A stretch of DNA of 64,000 nt from Atrina japonica (GCA_030159075.1 BROG01000153.1:778501-842500), one strand, 5' to 3'; counted from the stretch's first letter, positions 36,037 to 45,835 are shown. The notes: generated by a model from the sequence alone, not told the origin. Numbers and translations: made by a program.

Positions 36037-36880
36037 GGCAAAGCCACCAAGAAAGGGAAAGTGGAAACCGAACAGCAGTGATTGTGTTTTAGTACTGTTT
36101 ATCATGTAAATACGTTTAGTGTCACAGCGTCAAGGAATCCGAACCGACCGATCTAGGACAAAAGCTGACGTTCTTTTGCTCCGTGCTGTATGGGCAAGAT
36201 CAACCGTAGTAGTGAGACAAAGTGACTCAAAGTGTTGTTGGCGTGTTCATAGTGATGAACGTTTTAACATGAAATTAATGTTTTCAAAGTGAATGTTCTC
36301 ATAGTTTATGTATTGTACATAGTCACAGAAAGTGAATCAGTGTTCTCAAAGTTAATGTTCTCATAGTTAATGTTCTCATAGTTCATGCTTATGTAATGTA
36401 CATAGTCACAGAAAGTGAATCAGTATTCTCAATAATTAATGTTCTCATAGTTAATGTTCTCATAGTTCATGCTTATGTATTGTACATAGTCACAGAGGGA
36501 CGGCCCTAATCCTCTGTCGACTATCTAAAACGTTTTTTAGCGGGGCATTAAACTTATTAAAATTTGATCTGGTGTTTGTGTATTTATGACTAAAAGGTGT
36601 ACACGTTTAGAGTACACTTAGAGTTTAAACCTATTGAATATAAGGTATACACGTTTAGAGTACACTTAAGAGCCCTGCTCTAGTATCTACAAGGTAGACA
36701 TAAAGGAGTGATCTAATGTAAAAAAAAAAAAACTACAAAACTATGAGTAGAAGAAGATCAAGAGTAAAAGTGTATCACTTAGAGTGAGATACAGAGAAAG
36801 AGATACAGAATAAGGGTATACAAAAGAATCTATGTTTTATTACTGCTCTAATCAGTCATAGGTTTCTTTTCGTAAAAGTT
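36037..36880. repeat. Non-coding spacer with tandem repeats
   Basis: 36270-36500 holds about three copies of a unit of about 65 bases containing AATGTTCTCATAGTTAATG and TGTACATAGTCACAGA. 36595-36670 holds two copies of TACACGTTTAGAGTACACTT. No ORF is supported. Confidence 0.75.
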
Positions 36881-36900
36881 AGGTGGCCCTGAAAAGGGCC
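36861..36900 (-). terminator. Histone-type 3' stem-loop and downstream element, copy 1
   Basis: Read on the minus strand, GGCCCTTTTCAGGGCC (36900-36885) has a 6-bp stem and TTTC loop. ACCT follows, and about 12 bases later comes ACGAAAAGAAACC, like the U7-binding histone downstream element. It lies 17 bases after the stop of the minus-strand ORF ending at 36917. Confidence 0.9.
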
Positions 36901-36916
36901 GTTGGTGTTTTAGGCT

Positions 36917-37111
36917 TTATAGGCCATGGCATAAAAAGCATTTTGTCCGTTTTCTCTGCCGTCTTTCTCTTTTTCTTTTTTCAAGCTTCACGAGCTCAAT
37001 CCATTCGTCGATATTCGATAACCACCCCACCTTTCTTCCCACTGTATCGGCACATATAAGCCATTCTTCTTTGTCTTGTACTTCGCCCCACATGGTTACA
37101 CAGTCAGCCAT
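36917..37111 (-). CDS. Small protein of unknown function, 64 codons
   Basis: The chosen start is the ATG at 37111 (MADCVTMWGEV). A longer frame to 37222 would run over the shared promoter. The protein has a Trp-rich centre and a very basic C-terminus (KLEKRKRERRQRKRTK). It is not recognised. It is divergent from the ORF at 37231, and its mRNA ends at the histone-type stem-loop 36885-36900, which strongly supports it as a real gene. Confidence 0.65.
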   Translation of the reverse strand: MADCVTMWGEVQDKEEWLICADTVGRKVGWLSNIDEWIELVKLEKRKRERRQRKRTKCFLCHGL

Positions 37112-37153
37112 GATCAAACAATGACTATAGACTCTGAAACATACTCGGCAGGG

Positions 37154-37165
37154 TGTGACGTCACA
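37154..37165. promoter_or_regulatory. CRE-like palindrome in a divergent promoter
   Basis: TGTGACGTCACA lies between the divergent starts at 37111 and 37231. The same TGACGTCA core occurs in the terminal repeats. Confidence 0.5.
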
Positions 37166-37230
37166 CGTCGCGTGAGCGTTTCTTCTACTCCTTCTTGTTG
37201 AACATCGCTTAGTGAAAAACAAAAACCAAA

Positions 37231-37590
37231 ATGGAGAGCATCTATACAGAAGCTATTTACAAAATTATTCTCTTACAACAGAAGACCAAGTGGCGTACCA
37301 TGAAGTGTAATCGTTACTATCAGAGTCTACTGACGAAACTGAATCTGAGATGGAGGCAACTGAAACATCAGCAAACCTCGCAGAAAGTCAGAGATCATTT
37401 CGACAGGCAGTACCGACAGGGTTTAGAGTATTTGTCAGCTCAGTATGTTTCTACTAGAAAACAGATTAGAGCTAGTTTTCGTCAACAACAGATACCGATC
37501 ATCATGACGATCAAGAGAAAGACAAATGATCTACTGGAAGCAGAACAACGTTTACCTCTGAAAAAGAGAAGATGTTACTGTCAATATTAG
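37231..37590 (+). CDS. Basic helical protein of unknown function, 119 codons
   Basis: The start ATG has a good context (ACCAAAATGG). The sequence is rich in Gln, Arg, Lys and Tyr, probably all-helical, and ends in LPLKKRRCYCQY, possibly a nuclear localisation signal. There is no histone-fold pattern. Its stop is 13 bases before a histone-type stem-loop. With the ORF at 36917-37111 it forms a divergent pair. Confidence 0.7.
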   Translation: MESIYTEAIYKIILLQQKTKWRTMKCNRYYQSLLTKLNLRWRQLKHQQTSQKVRDHFDRQYRQGLEYLSAQYVSTRKQIRASFRQQQIPIIMTIKRKTNDLLEAEQRLPLKKRRCYCQY

Positions 37591-37603
37591 TAACCTAACT
37601 AAC

Positions 37604-37640
37604 GGCCCTTTTCAGGGCCACCCAACTCATTAGAAAAGTA
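37604..37640 (+). terminator. Histone-type 3' stem-loop and downstream element, copy 2
   Basis: GGCCCTTTTCAGGGCC at 37604-37619, preceded by CTAAC and followed by ACCCA, matches the animal histone consensus very closely. TAGAAAAGTAA follows about 12 bases later. Confidence 0.93.
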
Positions 37641-37791
37641 ATCTAAACTGTATTGAGATATGTTACATCTACTAATACTGTATAAAACATAAACCCTATC
37701 ACTCATTTTATTGTGTCATAAACCTAAAGCTCATCTAATTGTCTCATAAACCCTATAACTCATTTTATTATATACACTGCACATTCAGTTT

Positions 37792-37833
37792 AAGGTTTCT
37801 TCTCGTAAGATATAAGTGGTCCTGAAAAGGACC
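37792..37833 (-). terminator. Histone-type 3' stem-loop and downstream element, copy 3
   Basis: On the minus strand, GGTCCTTTTCAGGACC (37833-37818) is followed by ACTT and then ACGAGAAGAAACC. The stem differs from the other copies by a compensated base pair (GGTCCT with AGGACC), evidence for selection on the structure. Confidence 0.92.
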
Positions 37834-37908
37834 GTTGTTTTTGGCATATCTGCCATGATTCATGTACAGAATCTCTTTTTAAACGGCAAACACTTCTCGT
37901 CCATCTGC

Positions 37909-38130
37909 TTACGTTTTTCTCTCTTCTCTACCAAACCGTAAAACAGAATTGAGAAGTACAATTCGTCTCAGGCGAACATCTTCTTTTCCCCGATGAAAGT
38001 TCAGATCAATCTTTCGTAACTTATCTTTAGTATCACGAATAATCTGCCTAGTATCATATACAGGCTCGATTAGAACAGGTTTGATTTCTTGTTCCATAGT
38101 GTACTCCATAGTATACGCCATGTTTGACAT
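37909..38130 (-). CDS. Small charged protein of unknown function, 73 codons
   Basis: Starts MSNMAYTMEYTMEQE, with three further in-frame Met residues, and ends in basic helical sequence (LNSVLRFGREERKT). Not recognised. It is divergent from the ORF at 38350 and is followed, 75 bases after its stop, by the stem-loop at 37818-37833. Confidence 0.65.
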   Translation of the reverse strand: MSNMAYTMEYTMEQEIKPVLIEPVYDTRQIIRDTKDKLRKIDLNFHRGKEDVRLRRIVLLNSVLRFGREERKT

Positions 38131-38283
38131 TTTTTATTTTTATCACTCTTAGTCTGATTTCTCCTAGGCGTCTATCACTCTTGACGTTTTCATTGGTGGA
38201 ATCACGTTGCGAACGATACATAGACCAATCATCAAAGAGGTCAAAGTTGACGAGACGGAGTACGTCGCGTGCGCTATATTGCT

Positions 38284-38294
38284 CATATAAAAAG
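38284..38294 (+). promoter_or_regulatory. TATA box
   Basis: CATATAAAAAG, about 60 bases before the ATG at 38350, in the intergenic space of the second divergent pair. Confidence 0.65.
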
Positions 38295-38349
38295 CCGTGC
38301 GCGTCTCATTTCACTGCGCTTCATTCCAGAAGACACAACAAAAACGAAG

Positions 38350-38562
38350 ATGGCACAGCCAACCAACACAAAGCAAAGCATTATGTTTCTTGATAGCGAG
38401 AAGTTTTGGGCAAGTAAGCCGAAGTTCATACTGGACAGCCTGAAGACGGCCTCCCAAGAGTGGGAATATTTCGAGAGACAGAAGGCCGGCTTGGAGAGAT
38501 GGTGTCAAGTCGCTGAGGCCCGTGCAGCAGCAGAGAAGAGAAAGAAAAATGGTGTGCTGTAG
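38350..38562 (+). CDS. Small helical protein of unknown function, 70 codons
   Basis: The start ATG in GAAGATGG fits the TATA box better than the upstream in-frame ATG at 38269, which lies before it. The sequence has a Trp/Phe-containing first half and an Ala/Glu/Arg/Lys helix at the end (AEARAAAEKRKK). Not recognised. A stem-loop follows 58 bases after the stop. Confidence 0.68.
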   Translation: MAQPTNTKQSIMFLDSEKFWASKPKFILDSLKTASQEWEYFERQKAGLERWCQVAEARAAAEKRKKNGVL

Positions 38563-38620
38563 GGAGTGCTGCTGCTGCTGCTGCCTATAAGGCACAGGGT
38601 TTTAACAACCCGAAACAAAC

Positions 38621-38660
38621 GGCCCTTTTTAGGGCCACCTAACTTACACGAAAAGTTACC
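38621..38660 (+). terminator. Histone-type 3' stem-loop and downstream element, copy 4
   Basis: GGCCCTTTTTAGGGCC at 38621-38636 (loop TTTT) is followed by ACCT and then ACGAAAAGTTACC at 38648. Confidence 0.9.
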
Positions 38661-38744
38661 TTAACTGAAACGATGCAGTTTTTGTGTGTTGTGTTATACT
38701 ATAGTGGTAAGTCTAGTAGTAAGTAAGTTAATTCTTTTACTTGA

Positions 38745-39026
38745 TTGAACAAATATTATGAGATAGAAATCAATTCTAAAAATAGTAACATTAAACACTT
38801 GAGAAAAAGTTTAGTTAGAAGGACAAAAATTCAAAAACGAGGCAATTCTAAAAATAGTAACATTAAACACTTGAGAATAACTTTAGTTAGACTACTGAGA
38901 GCTCATTTGGCAGCCGAAGCTCGAAGAGTCAACATCGTCAGAAAAACTCTCTGGGGTGAGTGTTTATTTTTTTTTTATTTTATATACAGTAGTACAAGAA
39001 ATATAAAACTTGTTGAAACGATGTAA
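38745..39026 (+). other. Repetitive open frame at the inner edge of the right terminal repeat
   Basis: Two tandem copies of a segment starting AATTCTAAAAATAGTAACAT. The following block encodes RAHLAAEARRVNIVRK, also encoded in inverted orientation at 28925-28985 on the left side. It then runs into GGGTGAGTGTTT, a splice-donor-like site pointing outward at both ends. This may be an exon of an outward transcript; function unknown. Confidence 0.35.
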
Positions 39027-39044
39027 GTGAACAACTTCATACTT

Positions 39045-39265
39045 TACACTTTACTACTTGTGTCACTTTGTCACTTGTGTCACGTTGAGACTTCATAACT
39101 AAGAACGTTGCACACGCTGCAAACTTTGAGAACGGTACACACGTTGCAAACTTTTGAGAACGACACAAACTACTTGTGCCACTTTGTCACTTGTGTCACT
39201 TTGAGACTTCATAACTTAGAAACGTTGCACACGTTGCAAACTTTGAGAAACGGTACGCACATGAT
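39045..39265. repeat. Tandem repeat with CACTTGTGTCACTTTGAGAC
   Basis: Two to three imperfect units of about 100 bases with GTTGCACACGTTGCAAACTT blocks. ORFs here are artefacts. Confidence 0.75.
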
Positions 39266-39459
39266 CACTTTGAACATTGAGTACGTTACACACTTTCATG
39301 TTCTATGGTTCTCACTCCTGCCGTGAGATTAGTCAGTCCCTGGAAACTAGATATCCCATGATTCCATACCCAAGATGGCTTACCCTTCCTAACCTTCCTG
39401 TTTCGCTACCCATCCACCCCTTTGGTTTAATGCCTACAGCCCATAAAGAGTCATCAACC

Positions 39460-39740
39460 CTTTTGTTCCACCCTATAGTCTATACAGAGGTAATCTCCCT
39501 TTGTTTCGCCTACACAGTCTATACAGAGTGATCTCCCTTTGCCCCATCTCTACAGTCTATACAGAGTAAATCTCCCTTTGTTCCACCTATAGAGTCTGTA
39601 CAGAGTAATCTCCCTTTGTTTCACCTATACAGTCTATACAGAGTGATCCCATTTAGTCCTACTCATACAAGCTATACAGAGTAATCTCCCTTTGTTTCAC
39701 CTATACAGTCTATACAGAGTGATCTCCCTTTGTACATACC
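39460..39740. repeat. Tandem repeat, about 43-bp unit
   Basis: About seven units of ATCTCCCTTTGTTTCACCTA plus TACAGTCTATACAGAGT inside the right terminal repeat region; absent from the left. Confidence 0.85.
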
Positions 39741-39744
39741 CGTC

Positions 39745-40397
39745 ACTTTACAAGCCTTAGTACAAGTCTTAGTTTCAAGCTTGAGTCGAGCTCGCCCTAC
39801 CGCTTCTCGTGCATGCGCACTCGCACACTCTTAACGACGGTGGCGCCAACAACTACGAGTTTCACAAACCTGGAAAACCCCAAAGTTTCGGTTCTAAAAA
39901 TAGATTCACTCTCAGCTCAAAAACTGGGAAAAACCCAAAGTTTCGGTTCTAAAAATAGATTCACTCTCAGCTCAAAAACTGGAAAAACCCAACTTCTCTC
40001 TCTTCCCGTTGACTTCTCGTGAACTCACGTGACCTCTTGTGACTTCTCGTGACCCCAACCTCTTGTAACGAAGGCTCTCATTGGCTCCTTAACCAAAATG
40101 GCCGCCCCCACAACCTTCCAATTCCGCTCATAGACACGCCTCCAAGCTCAACGATTGGCTCTTTCTGCTTATTGCCATGACAACATGACCTCACTTCCGG
40201 TATGACGCACTTCCGGTATGACCTCACTTCCGGTATGACGCACTTCCGCTTATGACGTCACAGGCGGCTCCATGGCGCGCATTTGAATTGACCAATCAGA
40301 AGCCAGCATTCTGATGACGTCATCAAACAGCGCCACTGGTGGCGCCCCCTAGCGGCGAAAATTCAAATGCGCGCCAGGGAGCTGCCTATAACTACTA
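39745..40397 (-). repeat. Right terminal inverted repeat with terminal hairpin
   Basis: Matches the left repeat through 40297 and extends 100 bases further out. It has four CACTTCCGGTATGAC-type units against two on the left. 40263-40289 and 40360-40386 are inverted repeats of 27 bases with few mismatches, so the terminus can fold. The loop contains TGATGACGTCATCA and GCGCCACTGGTGGCGC. Confidence 0.88.
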
Positions 40398-40403
40398 CTA
40401 TAG

Positions 40404-40800
40404 GTAGGGCTATTTTAAGAGATTTATTACATGTATTTTTCCATATCGGCCCAGCATTATCCGAGACTTCCATACAGGCCCAATGGCAGATATGGGTAGA
40501 TAGATAATACCGGGCAACATGGAAAAACACATTTACGGTTGTCATTGTTGATGTTAGAGGTAATATTTCCAGTAATATGAACATATGGCAGCAAACATAA
40601 TTCAGACAGTGGAACTGATAAAGCCAAATCAATAACGGGGGTGAGGGAAGGTTTATATACTGATTTGACCAATATAATTGTTTTCTTTCAAGTGATAAAC
40701 ACACCGGAAGGAAGTAGACAAAATGAAAGTACATTAGCTTTCTTGCAGTCCTCACACCAGATATCCGGAAACGGAACTAGGACTATACACGTTCTTGCAG
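40404..40800. other. No gene recognised
   Basis: AT-rich flank of the Polinton-like element. ORFs on both strands lack recognisable features. Confidence 0.4.
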
Positions 40801-40805
40801 AGTAC

Positions 40806-41038
40806 ACGCTACACCCGCATTGTTCAGTCGGTAGCGCGCTCGACTCTTGATCGGTTGGTTTCCTGTCCTTCGGATGAGACAGTAAAACTCGAGGTCCCAT
40901 GTCGCAGTAGGTGTCGGCACATTAAAGAACCCTCATTGCTCAATGGCCGTAAGTGCCGAGCATAGGCAAAAATTGAAGCGGTTCACCGGCATTTGGTGAC
41001 GTCTCCACATGAGTGAAAGATTCTTGAGTGGGACGTTA
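40806..41038 (+). mobile_element. tRNA-derived SINE, family 2
   Basis: The head TTCAGTCGGTAGCGCGCTCG is shortened before box B. The conserved body and the end TTCTTGAGTGGGACGTTATG are present. Confidence 0.85.
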
Positions 41039-41814
41039 TGTAATTCAGATTAAATAATGTCAGAAAATAATCATTCATCATAACCTCGTGTGGGATTAAA
41101 AAAAACTCCACCCTGCATGGTCTAGGACTCGACTCGACTCTTATTACAAAAGATCAAAAACATATTGACATCAGTGTTAACATTGGTGTGTATGTGCAGC
41201 GTTTTGTATGTACGGAATTCTGAGATACAATTTGACTTCTACATCAAATTTGAGTTTTGAAATATACAACACTAACTACTCCTAACCAATTATTCATGAT
41301 ATCATTATACTAACATACGATATGCGTTTCTGTCATTTAGTTGTATCCGATTGTAAAATGATCTTTTTGTGAAACGTGATATCATTCTGAAATTAAATGA
41401 AATACAAACACAATCTTGTAAAAATAACAGCGACAACTCATTTCAAATACATGTATTGATTTTAATCATTTAACATTGAAAGATATATTGCATATTCGTT
41501 TGCAGACTATAACAAGCGCTATAAGCAAATACTAAAAGATTTAATTCCAGTGGGATTAGATATTCATCTAGATTATCATGAATAGTAATGTTGTACTGCA
41601 TTCAACAAAATAATCTTAATGGAATTGTTACAAATTTTATTTCTTTACAACACATTGGAAATCGAAGTAATTTAATCTAAACAATCTGGTTAACGTTTGG
41701 AAATATGATCATCGAAAGTAAATGTTAATCAAGTGAAGCTAAGCAATAACTTAAAACATAAAGGCATTAGATTAATTTTTAATTTTATATAGTGTTTTAC
41801 CCCATACCCATTAA

Positions 41815-41950
41815 CAATTTTGATGATGGATGAGTGAACCCGGTTACAATGTTCAAGTAAACTGGCAAACTCTGCTTAGGTTCTCGCGAGTATCTAGCTT
41901 GTGTTGACCAGAAGGGAGAGCCGAACCACTTGGCCACGGAGGCCCTGCAA
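41815..41950 (-). mobile_element. tRNA-derived SINE, family 1, decayed
   Basis: Minus orientation: CCACTTGGCCACGGAGGCC is the reversed box A, and GCAAACTCTGCTTAGG lies in the body. It is shared with the right arm copy at 45836. Confidence 0.75.
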
Positions 41951-42219
41951 AACTGTTAGTAAGATCATATATGAACAGGCAATGACTTAATAGTTAAAAT
42001 GAATTGTAGTTATGGTATGTTTCTTTGCTTAGGTAAAAGGTTGTTCCACATTAACTCCTCAACCCCCTGAAAAACAATGAACTATTCAGTAAATCAATGA
42101 CTTAGACTAGTCCAAATGTGTCTTTAGAGGTGAATGAGTTAAAACATTTAATTTTCCACAAGATTGTTGTCAAAATCAACATATTGTAAATATAATGATT
42201 AAATGTTATTGTAATAATA

Positions 42220-42471
42220 TTAAAAATCTCAGATACAAAACTATAAAACTTGAGGATGTCCCGGATATGGGTAAAAAGTGGACAAACACGGACCTCTTAA
42301 AATCAAAATGTGGGATGACCTCTTTAAATCAAGAGGTGGGATGAGGTGCCATGAAGAAGTAAGCATCCCCTGTCGACCGGCCACACCCGCTGTGAGTCCA
42401 AAGTGAAATCAAAATGAAATACGAGAGGAACGAATCCTCGTCATAAATGGTACAGACGTCTCAACAACTTA
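42220..42471 (+). repeat. Dispersed repeat A, partial
   Basis: From AAAATCTCAGATACAAAACT to ACAGACGTCTCAACAAC, with an internal duplication of AATCAARAKGTGGGATGA. Confidence 0.75.
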
Positions 42472-45065
42472 TATCTAAATACGAAGGAACACTTGACACC
42501 CGCCGCAGTTACATTGCGGATATGACAAACACATCTTGTACAGTAAATATATGTTTTACAGTATTTGTTTTGCAATTAAACGAACAAAAACTAGTTTTCT
42601 TTCATCCAATATTTTTTACGTACATGATAGTCCTTTCGGACATGGGAGCACTATTGTATAACATGAAGTACGCATAGTTTTCAGTTATATTTTTTATTTT
42701 GGCAATATTAGCCTTCATTTCAGGGTAAAATTAAAGACTGGAAATTTTTCTTTTAGTGACTTGATTTTTGTATTCATATAAATGCTATAATCGCATGAAG
42801 ATCAAGCGATAATAGCTTTACTCCAGCGGACAGAAACGTATATACGTAGGATTCTGATTTGCTTCGAATAATTAAGATACCACCGAAAAGCACATATTTC
42901 ATAAATACTTTCCAATAAACATCATGTATGTAAAAAAAAAAGAAATATAAAACACGATATAAAATATAAAGTAAAACTGAAGAAGTACCAATTGATAATC
43001 GAAACTCTAGACAACTAGATTGCAAATCCCAAACGGGATAGGACCAGGTGTCCGGAAGGAGTCAGCGTACTTTGCTGGCATGTCACACCCGTTGCAAGTT
43101 CTGGTTGGAGAACGGGTCAAATAAAGTGTGACCCGATTCAGACAAAATGGTTCATGTGTACCTGTAAAGCATTTACAAAAAATCTAACTCTAGTGCATAT
43201 GTAGCAAAATATGACCGTCAAAAGGTTTAGAGTAATAGAGTGTCCGTGACATATGTGTTCTGCTTGTATCGTAATTGACCCTAAATCGTTATCGGATAAA
43301 TCACTTGGTGGATCCTATGTTTGCAGTTTGATAAAGTCTGTACCTTTAACAAGACTGTACAGTACTTTGTCTGTGTTTTTTCCCTACAAGTGACTTTTAG
43401 GGGACATATGTTTTACTATTTGCAATAGATTCTGTACAGTTGATATATCTTTTGTAATTTCTATGTCATATGTTTCCATAGGCTTTGTTGTTTGTTTGAA
43501 GTAATCCTGAACACATGCTATGCCTGTACATGCCTCTGTAATCCGGTCAAATCTAATGAAAACATACAAGGGAAAACAGCTCTGAAACACAATGCTAGCA
43601 CATTCCATTGTCAGCGTAAAATCACCAACTTTTCTGAATGTTCATTGATGTATTTATTCTTTAAATTTCTGTTATTTTACATCACTCGTATTTTTTAATA
43701 ATTAGAGATACTGAATGTGGTTGATTGATTTAATTTCATCAGGAACTTCAACTTGCCTTAACAAGAAGAATAAATTCACTGGTGATATAATTATAAACTA
43801 CAAAATATTTTAAAACACGAACACAGTGTCAAAACAAAAGGTATGAAATCATGTTAAGATTCAGACAAAATAAATATTGATTGTTTTTACTTTAATGATA
43901 CTTTAATGATATGAAAACAAAAAAGAACACGTCGTATTCTTTAATTTAATTACAGTTAACCTCTGCTGAGGTTATACATTGACAAAGATCGCTTATCATC
44001 AATCTGATGACGGACTGCTCTGTTTGCGATATAAGCCAAAAAACAGTCAACCTTGTTTTTGTTCTGCAAAAAGTATGAATAGAAAAGGGGTAGGGAGGGA
44101 TTATGAAATTAGGGAATGAAGATTGTAGTTGAAACAGAACTGAATTCCTGTACTGCCGAATATTCGCCTATCACTGGCTGAATGAATAGAGCTGTCGAGA
44201 ATCTAACACTATATCAGCTCTATAAAAAGTCACAAAATGGTCATTGACATGTTTGTAGAGAACCTCTTTAAATATGAAATTGTTGTATTAATTCTTTTAT
44301 CCTCTCTTAGTTAGAGGAAGTTTCAGAAGGAGACGATTCCTGAATGTTTCAAATAAGGTCTTGGTAGCTCCAGCTAAGATATAGCGGCACACGTCTTCAG
44401 TCATACTGTACAATGCGGATGATGAAAAGACAGATGAATCCTCTAATGATGACTCTGTCTATTCGTATTCATTGACGGTTGTCTAAAATGAATTTCAAAT
44501 TAATGCAATTTATTAGCTGAATGACAGTGCCATCAACTAATATCAGAATTTTCTTCAAATTCAAGGTTCAAGTTTAAGCTGATTACCTGTATTAGGCATG
44601 TATAATGTGCAATCCATTATTTCCCGCAATTTTCACAAAAACAAAAACAGTTTTTATATACCATCAAGTATTTCAGCATTTGAATACATTTCAAAGACTA
44701 AATTCAGTACATGTGTTAAACAAACAACATAAACACTCTCGATAGATGCATTGCATAGGACGTCGTAGAATTCTTTTTCACAATAGGCGGCAAAACTTGT
44801 AACAACAGGAAATAAGATTGCACTATGGAATAGCCTTTGCTACCGACAACTTGGTTTACTGTTTGATGGTTGCTTTTTGGGGGTTACCTCAACGATAAGG
44901 ATGGGACAACTTTTATCTTATTATTAGTGCTCGAAAAAGACTTGTCTCTGATTTCAGTTTCCTAATCTACAAGTAAAGACAACTTTTTTTCCTAAAATAT
45001 ATAAAATATAAGACGTGTATTTAATTGTTTCAAATTGTTTTACTGCATACAGTTGTAATGATTTC
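42472..45065. other. Spacer of the inverted duplication; no gene recognised
   Basis: About 2.6 kb of AT-rich sequence. 43030-43110 (CCAGGTGTCCGGAAGGAGTC, CATGTCACACCCGTTGCAAG) looks like a distant relative of repeat A. No ORF with a recognisable domain. Confidence 0.4.
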
Positions 45066-45069
45066 GGCT

Positions 45070-45570
45070 TTCCCATGGTAAAATTTCAACATTTAAGAAA
45101 TAATACCCCACAATCACCCGCATATGGAGTCACAAATGATCCGATATGCCAGGGCGTGTTCATATGAACATTGCATATGCAAATGTAAACTACTAAATTA
45201 TTGACACAGAGACATCGAAGACTGCATTTGATGTCAACGTTCCGCAAATTTTACGGTCGGTATAATACTCTTGTTTGCAATTACTCTGTTTTACTAAGTA
45301 AAATGTTGAGTTACCTGTTCGATGGTGGTTTTTGAGACGTCTATATCAATTGTGACGAAGATTTGTTCCTCTCGTATTTCATTTTGATTTGAATGTGGCC
45401 TCACAGCAGGTGTGACCGGTAGACAGGGGATGCTTACTCCTCTATGGCACTTGATTCCACTTCTAGATTTGCAGGGGTCCCTGTTTGTCCATTTTTTTTA
45501 CCAGATTTGTATCTTTATCCTGGACATCCTAAAGACTTATACCTTGGTATCTGAGATTTTTTTTATATTA
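45070..45570 (-). repeat. Dispersed repeat A, full length
   Basis: Minus-orientation copy from GATTTCGGCTTTCCCATGG to ACCTTGGTATCTGAGATTTT. Confidence 0.8.
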
Positions 45571-45835
45571 TTACAATGACATTTAATCATTCTATTTATA
45601 ATATCATGATTGTGAAAACAATCCATATGGAATTTAATGTTTTAACTCAGTCACCCCTAAAGACACATTTGGACTGGTCTAAGTCATTGATTTACTGAAT
45701 GGTCCATTGTTTTTCAGGGTGTTGATGAGTTAATGAGGAACAACCTTCCTACCAAGGCAATGAAACATACCATAATTACAATTCATTTGAACTATTAAGT
45801 CATTGCCTGTTTAGATATTCTTTTATAACAGTTTT

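Larger units (their letters stand above)
28272..40397. mobile_element. Polinton/adintovirus-like element with long terminal inverted repeats
   Basis: About 12.1 kb, bounded by inverted repeats of about 600 bp and, plausibly, by the 6-bp direct repeat CTATAG (28266-28271 and 40398-40403), the length typical for Polintons. It encodes a protein-primed DNA polymerase B and a probable virion protein, an AT-hook protein, a BIR protein, a coiled-coil/CCHC protein and four small proteins whose mRNAs end in histone-type stem-loops. No integrase, packaging ATPase, cysteine protease or major capsid protein was recognised, and it is shorter than usual Polintons (15-20 kb). It may be non-autonomous or belong to an unfamiliar lineage. 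Frameshifts in three genes indicate decay or assembly error. Confidence 0.88.
41055..42471 (+). repeat. Left arm of a large inverted duplication
   Basis: About 1.4 kb that matches the reverse complement of 45330-47245. In order, it contains TAATGTCAGAAAATAATCAT, a LINE-tail fragment, a family 1 SINE and the start of repeat A. Confidence 0.8.

Noticed and set aside
36498..36560. A fifth histone-like stem-loop after the CCHC gene
   Set aside because: The sequence around GTTTTTTAGCGGGGC does not form the 6-bp stem and 4-base loop, and no purine-rich downstream element follows.
38890..38960. Histone H3 C-terminal similarity (ARRVNIVRK against the H3 RVTIMPK region)
   Set aside because: Only a few residues match, the rest of the fold is absent, and the left-side copy diverges at once; likely chance.
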